Source: Tetracentron sinense (lineage: Eukaryota; Streptophyta; Magnoliopsida; Trochodendrales; Trochodendraceae). Taken from it: a DNA stretch of 64,000 bases. Positions 27,001-39,000 of the stretch are shown here, one piece after another; position 1 is the first letter of the stretch, and each line of letters opens with the position of its first letter. The notes beneath the pieces were generated by a model. The model did not search any database. It was not told the DNA's origin and saw only the letters and a list, made by a program, of their open reading frames with translations. The DNA lies in the NCBI GenBank assembly GCA_015143295.1, contig CM026560.1, positions 808,501-872,500 on the forward strand, in the 5' to 3' direction. Made by a program: the position numbers and the translations under genes.

Positions 27001-30000
27001 CATACCTTCCCTTCAGCTACAGGGCACTTGAGCCCAGGAGGAGGTTTCATGTACACTTCTTCCAAGTCACTATAAAGAAAAACGTTCTTCACATCGAACT
27101 TCATCAGTGGCCAATCCAGGTTGGATGCAAGAGATAAGAGAATTCTTACAGAGTTATTCTTTGTTATTGGTGCAAATGTCTCCTGGTAGTCTATGCCATA
27201 TGTCAGTGTGAGCCCTTTTGCGACCAGCCTAGCTTTGTACCTTTCCACTGACAGTGAACACCCATTTGCATCCCATAGGAACTTTCCCTCTTGGTAAATC
27301 AACGATGTCTAATGTCTTATTCTTTTCCAAAGCCTTCATCTCTACTTCCATTACTTCTTTCCATTTTGACTTAGAAAGAGCATTTGCAACACTGCGAGAA
27401 ATAGACACAGCAGACAGGGCCATGACAAAGGTACAATTCGAAGGAGACAATGAACCATATGATATGAAGTTAGAAATATGGTGTTGTGTGCAAGAGCGAA
27501 TACCTTTCATATGAATAATAAGAAGGTTAGAATCAACAAGAGAGTAATTGATATTACCTGGATCTGAGGAGGATTCATGGCAGGGCATATTAGAGTCTTC
27601 TTCATTAGTACCCTTTATCCAAATCCCACGATTTGGGTTCCCCAAGAACATGCACCTCTCTTTGTTTCCCTCCTTTTCCATTTTCATCACTTTTTCCACT
27701 AGTCACAGGGAAGTCCACCAGATCAATCTGGACTGGTAAAGGAGAAGGAGAAATTTCTTCAACATCAACGGTCTCCCCTTGAAGAGAAGTCTCCGTCGCT
27801 AAATAGAAGGGGATGGATTCAAAGATGGTAACATCTGTTGAAACGAGGCACTGCCTGGAAGAGCGATGGTAACACTTATACCCTTTCTGGCTAGGAGCAT
27901 AGCCCAAAAATAAGCATTTGATTGCCTTGGGATCAAGTTTGGTGCACTCCGATTTGTTAACATGAACAAAGCATGTACAACTAAAGATCTGGGGAGTAAG
28001 AGGAAACAAAGAGAGAGATGGAGCCAGAACATCAATAGGACTCTTAAAACCCAAAATCCTAGAAGGCATGTGATTCATATGATAAGAAGTAGTCTAAAGG
28101 GCATCAGACCAAAAACTTTTAGGAACATGCATGCTAAACAAAAGAGCACGAGTGATTTCCAACAGATGACGGTTATTCCTCTCAGCAACACCATTTTTCC
28201 AGGAAGTACCAACACACGTAGTCTGATGGATACCCGTGATCACTGAAGTAGGAGGAGAGAGTAGTAGACAAATACTCTCCACCATTATCGGATCGAAGAA
28301 TTTTTAACTTACCATCATATTTGGTGGTAATCATTTTATGAGAAGACTGAAAAATAGTGCTAACATCACTCTTGTGCTTTAACAATTAAATCCACGTTAC
28401 TCTAGAGAAATCATCAACAAATATAACAAAGTAAAGAAAACCACGAGTGGAAGTAATAGGGGCAGGGCCCCACACTTCAGAATGAACAATGGAAAATGGT
28501 GAATTGCTTCTATTACCATTACCATGAACGGGATATGAAGAGCGGCATTTTTTTTAGCAAATTCACAAGTTTCACACTGAAGTTCAGACATAAAAACAGA
28601 AAGAAAATAGTATAGGAAAAGCTTTTTTAATATAAAGAAAGATGAGTGGCCTAGACGTCTATGCCACTGCAACAACTATACAATGTTGCTATCACTACTA
28701 CTACTAGGCCCAACAAGAATCTACTGAACAGGAGAAGCCACCTTGGAAGAAATGTCCAACAAGTGCAATCCCCTCTCCTCAAGTCCTCATAGCCTCTACC
28801 AATTGTCTGCCTCGTCGCTAAGTCCTGAAATACACAGTGGGAAGGAAAGAAGGTTGGTTAAGTGACTCATAGACAAGAGATTTAAAGCAACATTAAGAAC
28901 ATGAAGAACAAATGATAAAAGGCATAAATGGGGTAGGCGTGATGCTACCCTTACCAACAATAGAGGAATAAGACTCATCAACAATTATAACTTTTTCCCT
29001 ACCAGAACAAATACGATAAGAGGCAAACCAAGATGACATACTAGTCATGTAATCCGAGGCCCTTGAATCAATAATCCAGGGGTGAGTAGATGTGGAGACA
29101 AATGCACTAAAAGTTGAAGCTGATGTACCTGAGTGAGCAAACAAGGATGTGGAAGCCATACCCGACATCTTCAACTGATTCGCCTAAATGTCTCTCACTA
29201 CGGGAGAGGCTAAAGCTGTCAGAAGAGGATGATGCCCTTAATGTAAGAGCTGGAGTTGGATCAGAGGCAACTGAGTGAGCGCTATAGTCCGGTCCTCCAC
29301 CACGGCCACTATGACCTCCGCCTCTCTGCTGTGGGAGACCATGGAGGTCCTAACAAGTCTCTCTGGTGTTTCGAGTGCGACCACAATTATCACACTTCAG
29401 GTTGTCTATTTCATCACTAGTTGTCCTTGACCTACCACCTCCTCAGCTCCCTAACCACTATCACGACCTTCGTGTTGTGACCATGAAGAAAAAGCAGACC
29501 GATCTAGAGAAGAGGGTTGCATACTACGTCAACGACGTTCCTCTCTACTGAGAATGGAATAGGACTCAGTGAGGGAAGGGAATGACTCGTTTCCCAAAAT
29601 CTAGATCCTAATTTGCTCATACTCGGGGTTGAGGCCAACCAATAACTCATAGACTTGGCGGTCTTCAACATACTTCTTATACGTTACAGCATCCTCACTG
29701 CACTTTGTCTTATACAGATGAAACATATCAAACTCTTCCCACAGATGACGAAGAGTAGAGTAATACATGGCCAGACTCCAGAGAGGCATCACCCTGTCTC
29801 AGTTACCCATTAAATAGTGCAACTCATAAGCTCTAGCCTGTTGTGCCCCCCTCGGAATAAGTCTGTGTCATGGCGTCCTATATCTCCTGGGTTGTGGAGA
29901 GAAAAATATACCCACTACTAAGATCCGGAAGCATTGAGTGGAGAAGCCATAACATAACTATGACATTCTCGGCTTGACATTTCCTGAAAGTAGGGTCGGT

Positions 30001-33000
30001 AGTGGGAGGCCTTGGACTCTCGCCTGTTAAGTACTCTATTTTACCCTTCAACACTGAGAAAATGCAAAACGAAACCTATTGCCCTAGGACTAACAAATTA
30101 GAACATAAGATCCCGAAGATCCTCCCCTCTACACTGGGTCCCTGCCCACTCCAAGACAACCAACTGAATGCGATCACAAATCGGGGAACGTTAAAGAGAA
30201 CATCCTCAAAAACTCTGAGATTTCTCTCTTTCCAAAACACCTAAGCACCCGCCCCACTAACCTAAGACCAACAAGATAAGAAGTTGTGAAAGGTTGAGAG
30301 AAAGACCCAGGCAACTCCCATGCGGGAGAGAAAAAACGCCACACCTCCTGCATTACAAGACAATGCAACAGGAGATGATCCTCTTCCGCTTTGAGGCACA
30401 TAAAACAACGGTTAGCCAAACTCCATCCTCCATACTGCAAATGATCACATGTTAGAATTTTATTCAAAGCTGCAAACCATAGGAAGAAAGATACCTTAGA
30501 AGGAATTCCCGGATTCTACACAACCCTATGAGGAAACGATTCACCCAGAATAAGGGACAATGATTGTAGTAAAAATCTTACTGAAAATCGACCTTGGTTG
30601 CTTCTAGACCACATCCTGCAATCCCTAATCTCTAGACAAAGGGCAGATGAGGTACTGCGCTCTAGTAGATGAGACATACCATTGATTTCCCAATCGTTCA
30701 GGTCCCTCTGTATCCTTGGACACGAAACCACTCCCAAAGAACTCCTCTCATAAGAATCCTCCACTAGAGCATCCCTGTTGGACGGAACAAAGAGATTACC
30801 AAAATCATCCATTAGTCAGGTAGACCCAGACTATACATCCTTCCAAAATCTGATCTCCGACCCTCTCCCTGCCCGAAAACTAAAGAAAGGCACAACCAAA
30901 TTGGTAGTAGCCATAATCCTCTTCCAGAAACCCAGTTCATGAGGGTCTCTAACCTCCCGAGGAATCCAACACGTAGTAGCCCCGTATTTGGCGACTATCA
31001 CAGTTCGCCACAAGCTATTCCTCTCCTCTCCAAATCTCCACACTCATTTGCCTAACAAAGCATTATTCACTTGGATGAGCGGCTTAATATTCAAACCTCC
31101 TTCCGTAGGGCAACACATTTGATTCCAGGCAACTAAATGATATTTGGATTTATCCCATCTCTCGTTCCATAGAAACGCTCTCTGAATTTTCTCTATAGAA
31201 GTGGTCACAGATCGTGGGATGGTGAGAGTAGACATGAAATAAGTGGGGAGGCTGCTTAAAGTGCTCCGAATAAGAGTCAATTTCCCCCCTTTTGATAAAA
31301 AAGACGATTTCCATCTTGATAATCTTTTAGCAATTCGGTCTAGCAACGGATTCCATAGAGATATCGCTTTATATCTCGCGCCCAAAGGCAAACCTAGATA
31401 CACCGAAGGGAAAGATCCCACTTGACAGCTGAGACAAATAGCTAGATGATTGAGAATAGGGACCTCCCCTACCCTAAGGAGTTCGGATTTGGCTAAATTG
31501 ACTCGTAATCCTGACACTGCTTCAAAACATCTGAGAATATATCTGAGATAAAGAGGATCTCTCCTCGATGCCGGGCCAAAAATAAGAGTCATCCGTAAAT
31601 TGGAGGTGTGAGATCCTTAGCCCATCAGCACCAACCCGAAAACCTTTAAAGAAAATACCCTCTACTCTAGACACCATCCTCCTCAGAGCCTTCGAGGCAA
31701 TCACAAAGAGGAAAGGGGAGAGCGGATCCCCCTGTCTCAAGCCCCTTGAACTGGGGAAGTAGCCAACAAAACTACCATTAACCAGAATAGAGAATGAAAC
31801 AGAAGACATACAGAACCACATCCATTGCCTCCACTTCGACCTAAATCTCTTCCTGCCTAGCATATAGATGACATACTCCCAATTGACATTATCATACGCC
31901 TTCTCCATATCAACCTTGCACAGAATGCCCGGGGTATTAGAACGAACCCTGGTATCAGTATATTCATTGGCAATAAGGATCCATCTAAAATTTGGCACCC
32001 TCCTACAAACGCACGCTGCTGAGGGGAAATAAGAGATGCCATCACTGGCTTGAGACGAGCAGCCAACACCTTAGAGACAATCTTGTATATACTACTCACA
32101 AGACTAATGGGGCGAAAGTCTTTGAGGTCTATTGCACCCTCCTTTTGTGGGATTAAAAAAAGGAACATGCTATTAATAACTTTGTCAAAACACCCTGTAT
32201 CATAAACTTCCTGCATCATATCCATAAAATCTCGCCCCACTATCTCCCAGCAACCCCTATAAAATTCAATGCTAAATCCGTCTGACCCAGGTGCCTTGTA
32301 CTAGCCATCCCTCGGATTACCCAAAGAACCTCCTCTTCCTCAAATGGTAAATCCGTCTGGGACTGCTTTGCAAAAGAAAGCCCATCCAGCCTAGGCTGCC
32401 ACCCTTCTCACTCACGGTATAAATCCTTGTAATAAGAGACCACACTGCCTTCAATCTCGCTCTTCTCCTCCTTCCAAATCCCTTCCACCCTCAACTTGGA
32501 AATGAAATTCTTTTTTCTATTGAAGTTTGTCATTCTGTGAAAAAAAAATTGTGTTGTGATCTCCTTCTTTAAGCCATCTGGTTCTACCTTTTTGTTTCTA
32601 GTTGATTTCTTCTAGCTTGAGAGTAGAAAATTTATTCCATTTTCTTGGCCTCTCTTATCTCTAGATTTTGAGGGGGAGAGGTCCCGTGTCTCAGCTAAGC
32701 CATCCAATTCGACTATATCCCTCAAGAACACGGAGAGACGGAGCTGAATACTTCCAAAGACCTCCTTATTCCAAATTTTTAAGCGAGCTTTCAAAGTTTT
32801 GAGTTTTAGCCCAAATCTAGTGCTAGCTAAGCCCCACCCACTAGCATGAGTCCACACCTCAGCTACTAGAACTTTAATATCTCGTTCTCAAGCCACATGT
32901 TCTCGAATCAAAAAGGACTAAGCCCCCCCACAAAGCTCCTCGCCTCTAATAAGAGAGGTACATGGTCTGAGATGGGTCTACCAGATCCAAGTGCACGATT

Positions 33001-36000
33001 TGTTTTTTACCCTTGATGATGTCATCATGACGTCAGTCGTACATCTGTTGATGTTAGCAGCTGCTAGAGGGTTGGTTCCTCTTCTCGCGCTTCCTTTGTA
33101 TTTTAGATCGCTCTGATACCAAGTTGAACTCCTTAGGATTAGGTTTTAGGGTTTGTATAGGGTTTGAAGGAGGAGGAAGAAGAAGAGAAAGAGGAAAAGA
33201 GGAGAGAACTTAATGTTTTTCTCTCTCTTTCATTCTATAAATAGGTAGGGTTTCCCCTAATTACAAGTATGCTATAATAAGCAACCAAAGACAGATATAT
33301 CCCTATGCTACAATGTAACAGGGTGTAGCATAGGATTACACAGACGAAAGATAATATTCTACAAAGTATCGATTGATATTGTTGATGTATCGATTTGTAT
33401 CGGCTCGTATCGGCCGGTACATGAACAATATTGGTTGGTACCCAAAAAAAGATTCAACACTGTCCAAACTATCTCTATCGGCCAATATCGCAGGTATTGG
33501 TCCATATTGGACCGATAATCTCTCGATACGGGGTATTTTTAAAATTCCAGCGTGTCGGTTAGTGCCAGACCTGGTACGTATTTGCCCGTATCGGCTGATA
33601 TGTACCATTATTTTGAACCATTGTTACTTCTTGATGAATTTGGTTTCCTTAATTTCTCATATTGAGAAATTCTCCTCATTAAGGACATTGAATATCCCAA
33701 TATTATCAATTCCAAACATGCTACTCTTAGGGTAAATGAATAGAAAATGTGCTAATATAATAAAAGGACTTTGTATAGATATGAATGGAAATGGTTCGCT
33801 GCGAGGTTGGGTGAAGGTTATTGCAAAATATAATTTGTTCTGAGCCAAATGACTTCGTTTAGTCAGCATTTACCAGATAGTATCCTCATTTTCTATTCAT
33901 ACTCTATATTTTTGACTTCAAGTTACTACCTTGCTAATGATGTTGAGAAATAAAAAAAGGTATTCCATGAAGAGATGAAATAATGAATCTCCACTGATCT
34001 TTTGATGATGTGATTGGGCATCCTTTTAAAAAGAAAACCAACAAAAAAATTTATAAATTGACAATAATAGATATAAGGACAGGAAACCAGGGTATGGAGA
34101 TTGGGTTAAGAAGTGGGAAAGGTGTTCGGCACCCCTAATCATCTCTTGAATGACAGTTACATACTTCTCTATAGAATCGGTCTTCTTCCCGGAATAAATG
34201 GCAAAGAAAACTAAGTCAAAGATCTAATAGAAAGTGAAACCCTAGATGAAAAGAGGAAGAAGAGGAGAATAAGAGATTTGTGAGAAGATTAGTGGCTGAC
34301 TTTCCCTTTCTTATTATTTATACTAATAAAAAGAAAATTACAATCATGTAATTAATGACTTAATGATATGATACGGTGTATGTACACTCATAATAATAAT
34401 GTATCTCAACACTCCCTCTCAAGCTGTGCATAGATGTCTATCATGCACAGCTTGCTAAAAATCAATGTTAAAGTTGTCTTGGCTACACCTTTAGTGAGAA
34501 TATCAGCAAGTTGGTATTCGGATGTAACAAATAGTAAACACAAATTCTGATAGATAGTTTGTTCTCTGATGAAGAGCTTGTCAATCTCTATGTGTATGCA
34601 CGATCATGCTGAACCGGATTCTGAGCGATTAAAAAAAATTACAGGCCTTGTCTTCTTGATTTGATACCAAGTAGAAAGAGAAACCTTAGATGAAAAGAGG
34701 AAGAATATGAGCTGAGAAAATAGTAGGGGCTGACTTTTCCTTTCTTATTATTTATACTACTTAAAAAAGAAGATTGCAATAATATCCTTAATGACTTACT
34801 GATATGATACAATGTATCTACACACCCATAATAATAATGTATCTCAACAGATCTAAGTTTTGAACATTGTGGAAAATCTGTCAGATTTAGTTTGGAATTT
34901 TCAAAACAAGTTAGAAATTGGCACAATGAATTTAGGATTTTGAGACCATGCAGGAAATAGAGTTTCATCTAATTAAAAGAGTGGAATAAAAAAGATTGTG
35001 GAAAGAAGAGGTGATGGGATTTCCTAAAGGGAACCTCTGCCATCCCATCTGTGCATTGTATCAGGCCAGTTGTTCGTCTATGGGTTTTTTCCGTCACAAG
35101 GGAGGGGCTCTTAAGCTAGAGACCCACTATAAAAGAGATAAGAAGAATAGGGAAAGGAATGAGACAAAAAAAATATTAAAACTAATCTTAAAAATAACAG
35201 CCTTTTTGTCATTCAAATTCTCCAGTTGTTCTTTTCTTATGGGAAATTTTTTATTTTATTTTATTTTATGTCGAGGTATTATTTATATTGATTTTCTTGA
35301 GCTATTTTGGCAGAATTTTAACACTAAAAAGAGGCCCCCCAAAAAAACTGTTTGCAGCATTTAGAAGCTTTTTCCTTGAGATTTCACCAGTCGGTGAACT
35401 CCTTTTGGTCTATTTTATCCCCCCCTCTCAATAATATATGCTTCACTTCGGAGTAAAAATAAATAAAACTGTCGTTTGCCTAGTTGGTAAATTCTGATTG
35501 TGGACTACGACTACCAGCATACCTGGGTTCAAAACCCTTGACTAACAAGGATTGGGTTAAAAGGCCCCCTTGTGAGCAAGTTACCTATAAAACAAATAGT
35601 AGAAAATCAATAATTATTCTGGAGGACTCTGTTTTATCCCCTCTGTCAATAATATATGCTTCATTTCAGAGTTTTTTTTTTATAAAAAAACTGATGTTTG
35701 CTTAGTTGGCAAGGTTGGATTGTGGACTACCAGCAGACTTGGGTTCAAAATCCTTGACCAACAAGGATGGGTTAAAAGGCCCATTTGCGAGCAGCTTACC
35801 TATAAAATAAATATATTAGAAAATCAATAATTATTCTGGAGGGCATGAATGGGTGTAACACATATGACAGATTGGCTGAAATTCTGAACCTAGCATACAT
35901 ATCTAGTTCAAGGCTAAATATTAACTGTCATTTGGTCATTTTAAAAGATCAAACACAATCATCATCAAAGTTTAATCCTAACTATTTGAGGTCAACTATT

Positions 36001-39000
36001 TTCAAAAATTAATATGGTTACTGGATAGTTGTAAACGCCATTTCGTCACCAAAAAAGAAGAAATACTTCCCAACATAATTTTCCCCTAAATACCGTCTGA
36101 AGGTTATTTAATAACAGTTAGGCAACTCTGTATTTTTATCTAAAATATTTGAATGCTTTCATATTGAGCTTAGCTAAAATATTTGAATGCTTTCATGTTG
36201 CGGTTGGGTGCCATAATCTGGTGATTAGTAATGTAATGTAGTTTATGTTTACACAGCCATGTCTCCAATTCTCAAAATTCCATTGTTCTGGTTGATTAAT
36301 GGAAAAGATTGTTGTTAAAAACATTTGGTGACTTTCCTTGGGTAAATGAGGTGGTTTTTAGGAAAATGTAATGAGTTCTGTACAGGTTTCGAAATTTTGA
36401 TGTGATACTTTTGCAACTATAGGTCAGATGAGAAAAGCTTTGGAGCCTACTTTCAGGGTTTTGGAGATATTTCTAGGAGGAAAAGGAGCTCTTCTTCAAG
36501 TGCCCTAATTACATATGTCAGAACAGTTGACCAAGACTAATTACTATTATTATTCTGATCAGTAAGACTAATTATTATTACCCTTGATTGAAGACATTGC
36601 TAAGTGGGTTGTTTATATTCCCACTATATCACAGAAACAAATTTATGTAGATAATGATTTGACATCCTATCTAATATAATGATTTGAAATTCATGAATTT
36701 CCTTTTCAGCTTACACTTCAATGTTATTGCAGTCTATTCCCTATTGCCAAATGAAATTATTTCATCTCTAAGCCATTACTTTGTAATTTATATTTTCGAA
36801 TTGGATAATTGTTACAATACCCCAAGTAGTTTACAAAGAAGACTATTTAACAATACACATTCCTTGAAACTTTATTACACATTCAGTATTTTATGCATGA
36901 CCTTTCCACCATTTTACTCAGGTGTTAGGAGGTTTTGACACGTCAAATTATGTGACTGAAAGAAAATGGGCCACTGCTGCAGATGGCACTCAAATTCCTA
37001 TATCAATTGTATTCCGGAAGGGTCTTGTGAAGCTTGATGGATCTGATCCATTACTACTTTATGGCTATGGTTCATATGAGGTAAAGTGTGATTTTATGGA
37101 TTTATTAGTTAGTAAACATTAATTACTTCTATCAACATAGACTTCTGGACCGGTCATCAAAAACATTATTCTGTATAAATTTAGTTTGCTCTCCTGTGTT
37201 TGAATTCTGAATGGATGTTCTTTGAAATTCAATACTTATATATCGCACCCATTATGGGGCGTATCTGGTCAGCCGAGTTTTGCTGCATTTGGTAATATCC
37301 TTTATCTGCAATCCTAATCAGGAAAACCATATTGTGGCCTTTAACCTCTTCAAACGTGGGTTGTCAAACTTTTGGCAAGCATTATCTCTGAGAAAATATT
37401 GCATCAAGCACCCTGTACCATCGATGGTGAGCTCAGTTCTCTATTCGCTATGGTGACAGAGCCATTGATCTGAACTGTCCAATTCCACTCCCTGGATCAA
37501 AAACCACACATACTGAACTGTCCTAATTGCCTGATCAATCAATTCTTTTTGAGTGGTAAAAGAAACAACACATGGTTTTAAGTATCTGCATTGAGGGACA
37601 TAGGACCCCTTGGTGTGGAGATATCATTGATCCACCCTCATATTACACCATACAAATTGCTTATATGTCCCCTTATCACTCGATATGGATCGTCCAGTAC
37701 TAAGTACGTGCCATTGAGATGCTCTTGTATCTATACTCTATGAAATGATGTCAAAGAACGAAAATTGATACATAAGACATGTATTCAAAAAACTTAATAG
37801 TGTATTGATGTGTCTCTATTCGTTACACTCCTATACATTGAAATTTCTGTCATTGCAGCCTCGATACATAATTTACATTTGTGTACTGTGTCAATACCCC
37901 TCAATAAATATACTTCGTGGGTGTATCAAGTGATATTTTAGACCGTGACAATATGTGCTGCATCTCCAAAAAAAAGTAGAGTATCTAAATAGTTAGGATC
38001 AAACAAATGAACCAATCTTTGGAACTCAAAGAAAAAGTAGAGTAGCTAAATAGTTAGGATCAAACAAATGAACCAATCTTTGGGATACTTGTGTTGTCCA
38101 TTGATTGGACTTGCAATTTTTGATGACCACCTTCACAAATTGGTGTGGAGGGAAGCAAGGTCCTGCAACCCATGTTAGACAGCCACATTGTACTTAATTA
38201 CTAAAATACTTTGTTTCTGCTTGTCTCCCGCTTGCTTTTAATTGTTTTTATCTAAATTTGTGCTTGCTTCACATTACATACTCTGTCTTATTGTTAACAG
38301 ATATGCATAGATCCTAGTTTCAAGGCATCAAGGTTGTCTTTGTTAGACCGGGGTTTTATTTTTGTGATAGCCCACATTCGTGGAGGTGGTGAAATGGGGA
38401 GGCAATGGTATGAGAATGGGAAGCTGTTGAAGAAGAGAAACACTTTTACAGATTTTATTACTTGTGCCGAGTATTTAATAAAGAATAATTATTGTTCAAA
38501 GGAAAAGTTGTGCATAAATGGAAGAAGTGCAGGAGGGTTGCTCATTGGTGCTGTTCTGAACATGCGACCCGATTTGTTCAAGGCTGCAGTTGCCGGAGTC
38601 CCTTTTGTAGATGTTCTGACTACGATGCTTGATCCAACTATCCCTCTCACAACTTCAGAATGGGAGGTCATCTCTCTTCCTCTAGTCCATTGAGAAAATA
38701 TGAACTTTTGAATCATATAAACCGTAAAGACTGTGTAAGTGTCATACTTACAGACACCCTGGGAGGCAGGGCCCATCATTCGCGGGTTTCACCCTTAGGG
38801 CCCAAAGTTGGTACAATTGGATGACCATATCATTGAGCTATCACACTGAATGGACAAGAGAAAATGTTCATCCAGCAAATGATTGGTATCATCTGATCAT
38901 TTCTATTTTAACCTAGGTAATTTTCTCATCCGGAGCAACTGGATTGGGCTGATCTGACTGCTGACACCTCCTGCTACAAGAACCACATGTATGGCTATAA

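Larger units (their letters stand above)
25903..33320 (-). mobile_element. Ty1/copia element, 3'-truncated and split by a LINE
   Basis: The element runs right to left: 5' LTR 33122-33320 (reads TGTTACATTGTAGC...), primer-binding site TGGTATCAGAG (33111-33121), gag, then pol ending near 25903. A LINE (30049-33004) sits between the leader and gag. No 3' LTR is present left of the pol stop, where the GCCTCA-rich repeat begins. The coding region carries many stops and shifts, so it cannot be autonomous. Confidence 0.8.
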
